Source: Ulva prolifera
Taxonomy: Eukaryota; Chlorophyta; Ulvophyceae; Ulvales; Ulvaceae
Assembly (NCBI GenBank): GCA_023078555.1
Contig: CM041203.1
Span: 1,135,481-1,199,480, forward strand
Direction of reading: 5' to 3'
DNA length: 64,000 nucleotides
The position numbers and the translations under genes were made by a program. Shown piece after piece: positions 47,423-57,366 of this stretch. The first letter of the stretch is position 1, and each line of letters opens with the position of its first letter. A model generated the notes under the pieces. The model saw only the letters and a program-made list of their open reading frames with translations, had not been told where the DNA came from and did no database searches.

Positions 47423-48398
47423 TCAGCGTTGTAGGCCGCATTCCGTGAAGAGGGTTTCTGGAGACACCTCCTGGACATGCTGGATGCGAAGCTGCTGGAC
47501 GAGGTGCATGGCCAACTGGTCGTGCACCTGCTGAACATCCATGGAGGAGCCCAGCTGATCAGCCATCGAGGTGACATCGGCATCGGGATCGCCACAGGGC
47601 ACGATTCTGCGGAACCAGCCCAGGTCTAGATCTACGTTCAGCGCCATGCCATGTGTAGACACCCCTCGAGAGAATCGCACTCCGACGGCGCCGATTTTTC
47701 GCTCTCCCACCCACACCTACATGAATATTTACTTCAGGCGCCAACATGGACTGCATGGGTGGAGATGGTACTGCATGTGAGCCTGGGATATTTGGAAGCA
47801 GACAACTTTGATGAGAATCGGGACGGACCCCTGCTGTTCTTGGACGGTCTGCGTGTGCATGTATGCCCCAGGTGCCTAGCGTGGTGATCATGGCTTGTTG
47901 AAGTGCTTCAACATATGATCGAGGGCCTATGGAGCGAACGTTCATGATGGGATAAATGATGCATTGACCTGGGCCATGATAGGTCACTTCCCCGCCTCTG
48001 GGAACTGTATGGACTTCAGCACCAGCCTCCTTGATCTGCATCTGGTCAACACAGTGAATAGTTCTGAAACATGTGAACGAAGCAGCAAAATGCTTGCTGA
48101 GAGCAAAAGTCAGTCAACCTCGTCCATGCTCTGCCGAAAGTCATCGATGCCTCCTCGTTTGCCTATCGTGTACACACTAGCGTGCTGCAGGCACAGCATG
48201 GTGTCTGATTCACAGCCCTGCATGCACGGCAACGCAATGACTTTGCGTTCCTTTCATCCGATGAGATCACAGGCTGAAGAAACCCACATCCTGGATGCCC
48301 TTCTGCAATGATTGTTGCAAAACTAAGCCATCACTGTATGACACTGCCTCATCGCGAAATCTGCATATACGCAGCAGCCTTGACGACGCTTGCTTCAT
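47423..48398 (-). CDS. LIPT2: octanoyl-[acyl-carrier-protein] transferase (LipB/LIPT2)
   Basis: This enzyme moves octanoate from acyl carrier protein to lipoyl-domain lysines, the first step of lipoate synthesis in mitochondria or plastids. Exons 48398-48288, 48217-48119, 48035-47829 and 47716-47423 are all bounded by phase-0 introns and give 236 residues, the normal LipB size. Motifs: [25 protein letters not shown] (83-94), [17 protein letters not shown] with catalytic Lys146, THGMALNV, and PCG with catalytic Cys180 followed by VTSM. The N-terminus [17 protein letters not shown] is basic and lacks early acidic residues, which fits an organelle presequence but is too short to assign. The third intron separates the glycine of PRTAG from VWVGERK. 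Confidence 0.93.
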
Positions 48399-49752
48399 AG
48401 TGTCTCCCTGGTGTTCAAAATGCAAACAAAGATTTACAGCAACGTTATGCTGTCAGGGCGACAGAGCTGTAAAGAGGTGATCGTCGCGACGCGTCGCCCC
48501 CGCATCCGTGGCGAGAGTGTAGCAGGCCTGCTACAATGAATGTTTAACGAACAACAAACAGCGTAGCGACAAGGACGTCTGCCTGTCCAGCATCACGATT
48601 GATGTTCCGGGAACATATGTGCAAGACTGCGTGTCCGTGATGGAATATTGAGCAGCTAGGCTCTGTCCTTCGTGCACGCTATAGCGGCTCACTATGCTCG
48701 CGGCCGGTGACGCATTCGGAGTGATACGCACCGCGCGGAAACCGCATGACTCACATTGGAGCAGTGTAATGGCTTGCGGGCTGTGCGGCGATCGTGACAA
48801 AGCGCACGGTGTCAGCTGCCTCAGCACTGTTGACGTCGGAGAAGTATCCGCAGTCATGGCTGATCTCAGGCCTATCGTTGCCAGCTGCAGTCTTTGTACG
48901 AGGTTACAATGTGTGCTGAAATATTGCGTGGACTTCTTTGGCTTGTTGCAATGGTTGTGCTGCAAATGCTTGAAGAAGGACGCAGTTTGTCACACTTGCA
49001 CACACCAACTGGCACGTACTGCTTACAGGGCTGCAGGGGCAGCTGTCGTGGAATTTGGAATTGACAAGGAGTGCAGCTGCTGCTCATCAGTCGGGTCAGC
49101 AAGTACTGGTGCCAAGCAATGCAGGTCAAGTCTAGAGAGCCCAGAATCATGTACCGCCTATCCATTCTTGCTTCCATGTTTAGAGCCCCAAGCTTTTCTG
49201 CACATGACAAGGACTATGCCGACTAACCTGCAGCCTCAGCTGCAAATTGAGTGTAGGATGTTGGTGTATTCCTGTGCTGGCACACAGATTGGTACATCGG
49301 CGCACGCACAGCACACCCGAGCTCACCACTCTGGGACTCGAGATCACACAGCTCCAAATGTTGAGCATGATGATGCGCTGCCAAGTTTCAGCATCAGTTG
49401 CTGCACATTGAGTGTATGATGATGGTCTGTGCTTGTGTTTGCACACAATACGGCACATCTGCGGCACTCGCACAACACACCCGTTGAGGCGGTGAACGTG
49501 CCCAATGTACGCACGTCAAGAGATTGACACCCACGGCGCACCCGCGTGAACACAGCGCCCAATCACAGCATGCACCAGTACACAGCGCCCAACCACAGCA
49601 TGACAGAAACCTACTGAACACCCACCCACCCACCACACCCCCCGCCCGCTCCAGCCCCAAGCACACGCAGCCTCGCGCCTGTATGCAAAATGACCCCGCC
49701 GCCCGCGCGGCAGATCAAGCTGGCAGCCCAGTCATCGCCGGCCCAACGCGCA

Positions 49753-49755
<3 letters not shown>
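48399..49755. other. no confident gene; repeats at 49.2-49.5 kb
   Basis: Open frames exist on both strands (48531-48965 minus; 48694-49419 plus), with several cysteines in the plus frame, but neither has a recognisable domain. The region holds a diverged tandem duplication listed separately and passes into low-complexity C/A-rich DNA from 49.5 kb. Confidence 0.4.
49226..49483 (+). repeat. diverged tandem duplication, period about 162 bp
   Basis: Two blocks (about 49226-49320 and 49388-49483) align: CAAATTGAGTGTAGGATG against CACATTGAGTGTATGATG, each followed by a GGT...TGTGCTGG/TGTGTTTG stretch, GCACACA, a GGYACATCKGCG word and CACACCCG. Divergence is substantial, so the duplication is old. 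Confidence 0.65.

Positions 49756-49783
<28 letters not shown>
49756..49783 (+). repeat. C28 homopolymer
   Basis: A run of 28 C within a low-complexity pyrimidine-rich stretch. The exact length should be treated with caution. Confidence 0.9.
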
Positions 49784-49882
49784 GTCTCGCACCTACATTC
49801 CTGCGCCCGATCAGAGCAGCCCCGAGCGGCAGCTGTGTGTGTATGGCTGCGGTCTGGGCGGGTGCTGACGTGTGAGGTTGCA

Positions 49883-50070
49883 TGGGTGTGTTGGTCTGTG
49901 CTGCGTGTTGCTGGTAAAGTAAAGTAAATCTGAATTTACTGAGCCGTATTCTATTGGACATTGACAACTCCGAATTAACGGGACCACATATGCTGGTTGC
50001 GTGGGTGTGCGGTTTCCCTGCTTTTTTCTCGCGGTGCTACCTGATTCGTTCGCTTTGTCCTTGTAACACA
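49883..50070 (+). repeat. non-LTR retrotransposon 3'-tail fragment (copy D), interrupted
   Basis: The tail words GGGTGTGTTGGT, CTGCGTGTTGCTGG, TTGCGTGGGTGTGCGG, GCGGTGCTACCTG and CGCTTTGTCCTTGTAACACA occur in order, matching copy C (minus strand, 33.9 kb) and the element end at 52.9 kb. A 76-bp insertion plus a 6-bp duplication interrupts it at 49915-49996. Confidence 0.8.
49915..49996 (+). mobile_element. 76-bp AT-rich insertion with TGCTGG target duplication
   Basis: The insertion (49915-49990) is flanked by TGCTGG on both sides (49909-49914 and 49991-49996). Copy C of the same tail has one TGCTGG and no insert, so it represents the empty site. Inside is a 7-bp inverted repeat, AGTAAAT-CTGA-ATTTACT. 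No terminal inverted repeats are evident and the element type is unknown. Confidence 0.6.
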
Positions 50071-50449
50071 GCACACCCGTGTTTGCATGTACTCGTTCCA
50101 TTGCAGAGGTCCTATATTCCGGTGCCTATGCATGTACAATGGGACCCGCTCAGTCATCATAGGTGGGCCTGTTGCACGTGCACTACTGATGACTGCCATT
50201 TTGGTGGAGAGGCATGTTCTTGCTCTGCAACGATGGCTGAGCGATGATCGAATTGCACATCTTCATTTGTTGAGTATTGTGTCGAGCTATGTGTGGCGAG
50301 GTGCAGCTGTGTGCAGCGTGTTGGACAGCCAGCCATGTTCGCAATATTTCTGCACATCTGCAGTGGAGCAGTTGTATGGATGACGGCATGTTGTCACGCT
50401 CTTTCGCGACCAGTGCATTGATGCCCGCAACGAGACGACGTGGAACCCA

Positions 50450-52360
50450 TTGCAACACCCGGAACGCACACACTGCCTGCGCTCCGGGAACACTGCGCTC
50501 CGGGAACACCTGCCAGCTGTAGAAGAGGCTACGCTGCGTGGCCTTTGCAGCATTATCGGTGTGTCTGATTTGACCCCGGCACAGGCCGAGCAGGCCATCC
50601 TGCCTCACCGCCACGGCGGCATGGGGCTCCGGCACTACTGCGAGGACGTCGCGGATGCGGCGCGCATGTCGTCCGCCGCGCTGGCTCAATGCGCCCTCGC
50701 CGACGGTGTCGAACGCGGCATGCCGTTCCGGGGCTGCTCAGCCGTCGAGATGCAGCAAGTGCTCGACAGACTCCGTCTGACATGGAGTGTCCACATCCCC
50801 GAGATCGCCAGCAGTCCCGCGGGCGCAGCGAACTGGGCAGTTGACGAATCGGCAAAGGTGCGGCTGACCCAACTGCAGAGCGCGCTCGCCCGGGCAGAGG
50901 CTGACGGGCGCAAAGCTGCGGTTTTCCAGGCGCTGCTGATGGCCACGAATGGCCGCTCCGCCCAGATTGCAGCAGGGGCTCGGGCGACGATGGCCCGCCT
51001 GCGCAGCTGCATGGGCGCCATCGCGTCGGCATGGCTCATGGCGCTCCCGGGCCCCGTCACGGGCCTGTCCGACATGGAGTTCGGCGTATGCGCCCGCTTG
51101 AGGCTGGGCGAGGCCCTGCTGCCGAGCCTGAGCGACGACGGTGACTGCCCCTGTGGCCGCAGCGGGGAGTCCGGCACCCACTCGCTGGTCTGTAGGTCGC
51201 TGTGGGGGACTGTGGTCGCCCGCCACAACCTGCTCGTTGAGGCGTGGCGCCGCGTCATCGCGCGCGGCGGCATCGCCTCCGCGGTGGAACCGCACCTGAG
51301 CAGACTCCCGCAAGGCCTCGGCCGTGGCCTCTCGGCACACCCGGCAGCAACCCGCACGTCACCATCCACCACGCCCTCACTCGCCCAGGCCTCGGCCGCG
51401 CCCGCAACCTCTCATGGCGCCCAGGCTCTGCCCTCCATCTTCCCTGTGGCTGCTCCCGCAAGCACTGCCGACACCGATGCCGCGGTGCTCGGCGCTGTCG
51501 TCCTCTGCGCCGCTGCCATCCGCGCGCAGTCGCCCTGCGCCCGCGACGCGGTTGACCCCTGGCCAGCTCTCCCTGCAACAGCTCAGCCTGTCTCCGACAC
51601 CTCCCCTGCCTCGGCCGCGCCCGCTCCCTCCCATGGCGCCCAGGCTCCCCCTCCTGTCACGTACGCAGCTGCTGTCTCTGCCTCAGGGTGTGCTCCCTGT
51701 GTCGCACCTGCCCCCGACGCCGGCCCGTCCCGCACCCCGGCTGAGCCCGGCGCGGGGCCGACGCCGGCGCCGGCGCCGGCGGGCGACGAGCGCGACGCCC
51801 CTGAGCCTCAACGGCCTCTGGCTGCCGGACGGTGTTCGCGGCGATCGGACAACGCCCGGAGTGCCCCTTTGGCTCCTCCTCCCCGGTCGCGCAGAGGCGC
51901 TCAGCGCGGTGACATTCTCGCGTTCTTCCCTGGCTCGCCGGTGATCGGCGATGTGTGCGTGTCTCACCCGCTGGCTGGCTCGAATGTCCGCTCGGCGGCG
52001 ACCTGTGACGGCGCCGCCGCGGCGCAAGCCGACCAGCGCAAGCGCGACAAATATGGCCGTGCGGGCTCTGGCGCATTCACCCTGGTGCCACTCTCTCACG
52101 AGACGTACGGGAGGATTGGCCCAGCCGCGTTCGCCTTCCTGAACCGGCTTGCCGACCTTGCTGCGGGTTCGGGCGCCGCCTCCCGGCGGCTGTTCTTGGA
52201 GAATGCGATGCGCGACCTGTCCACGACGCTGTGCCGCGCGGTGGCTCGGCAGGTGCATGCCGCTGCCCCGCTGATGGCGCGTCATGCGGGCAAGGCTGTT
52301 TTGACGGGGCTGTCGGTCCCGTCCGATGACCTCACGCCGCTCACGGGCCACCCGGCTTGA
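50450..52360 (+). pseudogene. LINE ORF2 C-terminal fragment with CCHC-like motif
   Basis: The frame reads as the region after the reverse-transcriptase palm: LPHRHGGMGLRHYCEDVADA (thumb-like), then the compact cysteine/histidine motif CPCGRSGESGTHSLVC followed by RHNLLVEAWRRV, typical of LINE C-termini. A stretch of more than 200 residues rich in Pro, Ala and Ser follows. The last part contains GDILAFFPGSPVIGDVCVSHP, then RKRDKYG and ETYGRIGPAAFAFL, resembling the C-terminal nuclease-like domain of some non-LTR elements. A 16-bp tandem duplication at 50477-50508 near the 5' end probably shifts the frame. There is no true start codon context. It is unlikely to be functional alone. Confidence 0.75.
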
Positions 52361-52924
52361 GCGGCGCTGTGCACCCGCCCGGGCTGCGCGGTGGGCAGTT
52401 GCCGCTGCGTGTGCGCTCGCAGCCTTGTCCGCTTTATTGTGGTGACGGCTCGGGCGTGCCGCGTTTCGCTGGTGTCTTCCCCGTGCGCCTGTGTGTGGCC
52501 CGCCGTTGGGGCGCGGCCGGGTGGTTTGGGCGGGCTGGGCTGGCCTCTGGGGGTTGCGGGTGTGGGTTTGCGGGTGGGCGGGGTGGTGTGCGCGGGCTGG
52601 GCTTGGGGGGTTGTGCTGGGGGAGGCGGGGGCCTCCCCGGGCTGGGGGTTGTTGCGGTCTCGCTGTTTGTTTGCTGGGCGGCCTTGGCTGCTTGTGCTTC
52701 CGGGGCTCGTGCGCCTTGCTGTTGGGCGGGGTTTGGGTGGGGATGGGCGTGTGGGCATGGGCGTGTGTGTGGTTGTGTGGCCGTGTCGCTGTGTCCGGCG
52801 CGGGTGCTGCCGTTGCGTGGGTGTTTTGGTGTGCGCTTCGTGTGGCTTGCTGCGTGGTGTGCGTTTCCCCTGCTTCTTGCTTGCGGTGCTACCTGCCTCG
52901 CTTGCTTTGTCCTTGTAACACACA
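50450..52924 (+). mobile_element. 5'-truncated non-LTR retrotransposon (LINE), 3' part
   Basis: This is the C-terminal half of a LINE ORF2 followed by a GT-rich 3' untranslated region and a terminal TTTGTCCTTGTAACACA. The reverse-transcriptase core is missing, so the copy is 5'-truncated or degraded. The 3' terminal sequence recurs as short tails at 8.0, 30.4, 33.9 and 50.0 kb, the pattern expected when most insertions are strongly 5'-truncated. The exact 5' border and a target-site duplication could not be defined. Confidence 0.75.
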
Positions 52925-53809
52925 CTGCCTGCATGGCAACTGCGGTGGTGGTCCGTTCAGCAATAAGGCATCCAGTGTCCCTTATTCATGTTTACAGCTA
53001 TGTCATCGAACAAACAGCGGTCGCAGCCTCACGATCTGTGTATTCAATGACGGGCAGCGATCCCTTCACCCACACGATATGCACGCTTTGTAGGACCTGT
53101 GTGCGCACGCAACGCGACCTTGACACGATATACGTGAGAACCATCGCAAGGCTCCTGTCGGAAGCTTTCATGTAAACAGTACTGGTGTGCTGTAAGGTAT
53201 ACAGACACAGCACGTTGCTATGATATAATTCGTAAGGTACAGCAGCTAATTAAACTAATTTGTGCTGCGTCACCACTGGCACAAAATTTGCGAGAGAACG
53301 GTGGCACGGACACAATCACGCTGGCGAGCGGGGCCTACATGCTACAGCTACAACCGCGAGATCACTCATAGGCGCTCGATGCGGCTGAAACTATGCAGAA
53401 GCAATATCGAGACGTGGAGTGGTATTTGTATCAAATTTGAGGATGTGTGGTGCACAATGGCACATGCGAGTTTCAGGCCGGAGTTTGGCCGCCGGAGCTG
53501 CAATTCTTCTGCTGGCGTCCTCGTTCTCAATGCCGGAAAAGCATATTCATGATATTGGGAATCAACTGGTCAGGCCACCGTTACTGGAGAGTGGTTGCGT
53601 ACTGTGATCACCCCGAGCTACGGTCACGAGCCCCGTAGCTCTGTATAGGCACGAGCAGTGCCTGTTCCTGGCATAGGCACGAACAGCTGCCATGCTGAGC
53701 CAGGCCCGAGCGTGTTATGCCTGTCGTTCGCAGAGCAAAGACGACATGGAACAAACGAGCGAGTGGGTCAGGACTCTACTGTATGTCCACTAGGGCTGCT
53801 GATTACATT

Positions 53810-53970
53810 CTCCATGTCTCAGATTAACACTTAATTACAAAGTATAATTACACTGTCAATTATCTGTAAACAAAATTATCGGAATTAACATCATTTACAT
53901 TAAATTAATCAGGTTTTTCGGTGTCAAATTAACACTTGAGCAGTTAAGTATTTCCTGTGATTGCCTTTTA
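53810..53970. other. AT-rich island
   Basis: The block is dominated by TTAATTA, AATTAACA and similar words, strikingly lower in GC than its surroundings. No gene or terminal inverted repeats were seen. Confidence 0.6.
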
Positions 53971-54652
53971 GGCCTTTTGACTAGTCAACATTCACGCGTT
54001 TAATCGACACAGGCACAGGCCATTGCTACGTACCGCATACATGCTATAGTATACAATATGATTGTATACTGCCTCTATCAACGTGCCAGCGGGGGTGCTA
54101 TGCAGCAAGCCGTGTGCTGCAGCTGTGCTCGCCAGGTGTGTATTAGGCTGTGTGACAATGGCCTGTATAGATGCAACACTTTCAGCAGTCTAGTGTTAGC
54201 TCTACTTCAGACTTCTTCGCTGCCGGGCACTGTTCTCGGCAATGACACAGATGCTGGGCTCCGTAAAACAACGTGATAGGCACAATGTTGCAGTCCAGTG
54301 GCATAGCGATCATATCACTGGACTACAACAAAAGCTGGGGCATTCTCACAAAGCAATCATGTGTCCTGCTTGGAAGTTTACCAAGAGAGGCAGCTCTTTT
54401 GGATAATGCCAGCCATGCCAGCATGATAGCAGCTATACTGATCGCCACTGTTAGACTGGGTGCACAACACACTGCATGCTGGCTGTAAATAGAGCTAAAA
54501 CACAGCTGCACCTACTCATGGATTTGGAAGCAAGTCCGGATCAACCAGCACTGCATGCACGGAGCAAGGGCCGGATTGCAACCGAATGGATTTACGCACA
54601 ACCATGGCTGGCACACATGGCTTCAAAGTTTGAAACATCGTCATTGCCAGCA

Positions 54653-54862
54653 GCACCCGCGACAGGCATGCCCCCGACACTGCATGTTCACCCGGTTGGC
54701 AAAGATGCAGCTGAGTGAATCGACACAGAAGCAAGGCATGTATGAACCTGCAGCGAGACCACCACCAACAACGTTGTTAACACCAGCGATAGGCATGCCC
54801 TCGACATTGCACGTACACCTTGTCGGCAAGGATGCAGCTGAGTGAATCGACACAGAAGCTGG
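54653..54862 (+). repeat. tandem duplication, period about 129 bp
   Basis: Two copies of a block of about 80 bp: one at about 54653-54733 starting CACCCGCGACAGGCATGCCC, one at about 54782-54862 starting CACCAGCGATAGGCATGCCC. Both end in GATGCAGCTGAGTGAATCGA followed by CACAGAAGC. They differ at roughly ten positions. Confidence 0.85.
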
Positions 54863-55045
54863 GCACGTGTGAGGATACCTTTGTTGGCATTCGAAACCCC
54901 AGGGGTGCAGAGCAGATTCACAGATCAAATTACAGCATGTCACCGTCTCGGCCACTGCATGGCCAAGCTAATGGACGATCGGCTCACCAGATCAGCTCAG
55001 ACCAAGACACAGTTTCAATCGAACAAGTCAAAAACTTCCTCCTCC

Positions 55046-55388
55046 TGTCAGAAATGCTACATGTTGTCAGGTCAGACGCGCAGTCTCAGTTTAGGTCACG
55101 TCAGGTCAGCCAGCGTTCCATACCTGCTGCGCACAGAGGTAGAACTGAGAAACGCTTAGAGAGAGAGAGATAGGTGCTAATACCGTGAAACAGTAAAAAA
55201 AAAGGTTACAAATCATAGTGTGCACATCCTTATATGCACACTGAAACACTCAAGGTTACGGCGAGAAACCCTCGCAGGATCTCCCTCAATCCCGGCTGGC
55301 GGCTTATCCCTGCACTAGATCCGCGGATCATCCGTGCATTGGTGCACCTGTAACCACACTGCTGCCCGCAGGCTCATGCATTGAGACA
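55046..55388 (-). repeat. 3' LTR of copia copy 1
   Basis: In element orientation it starts TGTCTCAATG directly after the purine tract and ends TTTCTGACA. It therefore has TG...CA termini and TGTC/GACA terminal inverted ends, about 343 bp. The inner 150 bp match 61283-61432. Confidence 0.85.
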
Positions 55389-55395
55389 CTCCCCC
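55389..55395 (-). other. polypurine tract
   Basis: GGGGGAG lies immediately upstream (element orientation) of the 3' LTR, the expected site of plus-strand priming. Confidence 0.7.
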
Positions 55396-55405
55396 ATATA
55401 CCCTG

Positions 55406-56015
55406 CTATGTCTCCACTAGCTGGAGTTTATTACGAAATTCTTGCAAAGCAGGGCCGGGCATCACTTTAGTAAACACATCCGCTAACTGATCAACAGTGC
55501 CTACGCATGCTACCTTAAGTTCATCCATCTGGACATATTCACGCACTCGCAAGTGCCGCACACGAATGTGCTTGCAATGCCATGGATCCGTCAGTGGACA
55601 CAGCATTCACAGCCAAAATGTTGGCACTCTTATTGTCACCCCACAGAGTCGGCTTATGTGGGACAAGCTTCACACCGAGAAGCAAATGCTTCATCCACAT
55701 GAGCTCGTTGGCTGTTGCACTCATCGCAATGAGCTTAGCCTCTGTTGTATCTCCAGCCACTATACTCTGCTTCTTCGAACGACAGAGAACACAGTTCCCA
55801 TACACCCGAATAATCATACCAGACACACTCTTTAGATCCGCAGAATTCGCAAAATCTGCATCTGAGAAAGCCTCTAGTAAACACCCATGTCCCTCAGAGC
55901 CTACAAATTTTATTCCTAAATTCTTTGTGGACTGCAGGTATCTCAGAACATGTTGCACGGCAGACCAATGTTCCTTCAGACTACTAGACATGTGCCGGGC
56001 CTGGGCATGTGCCAC
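55406..56015 (-). pseudogene. copia RNase H and C-terminus, frameshifted
   Basis: RNase H signatures include SDADFANSADLKSVSGM, SKKQSIVAGDTTEAKLIAMS and LWGDNKSA. The end of the polyprotein (KHIRVRHLRVREYVQ, then VDQLADVFTKVMPG) is in another frame beginning near 55600, so there is a frameshift around 55590. Another frame change near 56010 separates this block from the reverse-transcriptase block. Confidence 0.85.
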
Positions 56016-57366
56016 ATAGCTCAGGTCGTGTCACTCCTGCAATATACTAGATGCTCCCTACAGCACTCATGATCCTGGAATGCTCAGCAACACTGGCTTT
56101 CTCCAGGTCAGGATGCTCTTTCACACTCCTTAGTTGTTGCCACGGCACTAATGGAGTGGGCGATTTACGACAGTCAGACATGCTGTACTTATCCAGCAGG
56201 TTCTGGATTTTGGTAGGTTGTGTCATTGTGATTGTTTTGGCCTTCCGATCACGCGTGATCTCAGTGCCAAGTGCCCAAGACAGGTCACCTAGGTCTCTGC
56301 CTTCAAATTTCGTGAGAATGACACTGATGATTTCCTGCAGCCCCGCAGAGTAACTGAAAATAAATAAATCATCCACCCACAGAAAAATAAAGCATCGACT
56401 GATTTTACTGAAATACAGTCCAGGATAACTCTGTGCGCACACAAATCCCAGTTCAGCCAAGACCTTTACTAAAGCTTTATGCCACTCGCGAGGGGCTTGC
56501 TTCAGGCCATACAGAGTCTTATGCAATTTCCATACACGTGCTGTCCCGTCTGTAAAGTACGGGGGCTGTTCAACGAAAACCTCTTCCTCCAGGTCACCGT
56601 TCAGAAAAGCACACTGTATATCTATATGCCTAATCTCAAAATCCTACTGAGCAGCAATAGACAGCAACACACGCAGTGTCGCGGAACTACCGACAGGGGA
56701 CCAAGTCTCAAAGAAATCAACTCCTTCTACCTGAGAAAAACCACGAGCTACATATCGTGCCTTGTAACGCTGAATCTCACCAGCGGGTCCGCGCTTGATA
56801 TTGAACACCCACTTGCCCGAGATAGCTTTCTTACCCGCAGGCAGATAGCACAACACAAATGTCCCGTGCTTACCCAGTGCTTCCACCTCCTCCTGCATGG
56901 CACGCAGCCAAGCATCCGTGTCTGGACCCGCGAGTCCTTCCTTCATAGAAGGCAGATCAGGGTCGGAAGGCTTCTGCTTCCTGGCGGCAGCTGCTCTGCG
57001 CGACCCACGACGCTGAGCATTCTGCTGCTCACTAGACTCCACATGCTGATGCTTCATGCCTGCACAGGACACTCCACAGTCAGCCGCGGCTGATGTGTCC
57101 TGATCGCAAGTTGAAGCATCAATAGCAGCTACAACTGTCTCACTACTAGCAATGTCAGAACCCGCAGGCTCATGCATATGCACAGCTGCTACATCCGCAG
57201 CCAATGGAACAAGGCGTCTGCGTACAAGAGGATTGATTTTAATACGAGGTAAGGCAGCTGGAATGGCCCTCACCTCGTCAGGCAAATCAACCCCAACTGC
57301 GGCTGAGGGGTCCGGATCCTCTCCCCCTAATTAGGACCCGGTCTCCACCTCATCTTGCTCATCCTC
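56016..57366 (-). pseudogene. copia reverse transcriptase region with in-frame stops
   Basis: Reverse-transcriptase signatures: WVFNIKRGPAGEIQRYKARY, ARGFSQVEGVDFFETWSPV, YGLKQAPREW and the catalytic WVDDLF box. Translation is interrupted by a TAG at 56644-56646 just before DFEIRHIDIQCAF and by another TAG at 56047-56049. In the linker upstream are a TGA at 57367-57369 and a TAA about 40 nt further on. The frame is otherwise maintained, pointing to point mutations rather than a different gene. Confidence 0.88.

Larger units (their letters stand above)
52925..55045. other. intergenic repeat-rich DNA, no gene
   Basis: No recognisable gene. It holds an AT-rich island at about 53.8-53.97 kb and a tandem duplication at 54.65-54.86 kb. 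Short open frames (for example 54058-54276 plus) show no motif. Confidence 0.45.

Noticed and set aside
48694-49419. 241-codon plus-strand ORF with many Cys
   Set aside because: No recognisable zinc-finger spacing, ends inside a tandem duplication, and has an equally long competing minus-strand frame; not called as a gene.
50686-51372. Minus-strand open frames over the LINE
   Set aside because: Shadows of the LINE ORF2 frame, which has recognisable motifs; the antisense frames have none.
52391-53093. Gly/Val/Cys-rich plus-strand frames after the LINE ORF
   Set aside because: The DNA is the GT-rich 3' untranslated region of the LINE; low-complexity composition explains the open frames.
55590-56200. 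Separate small gene with RNase H-like features
   Set aside because: Sequence order and flanking reverse transcriptase show it is the end of the copia polyprotein after frameshifts.
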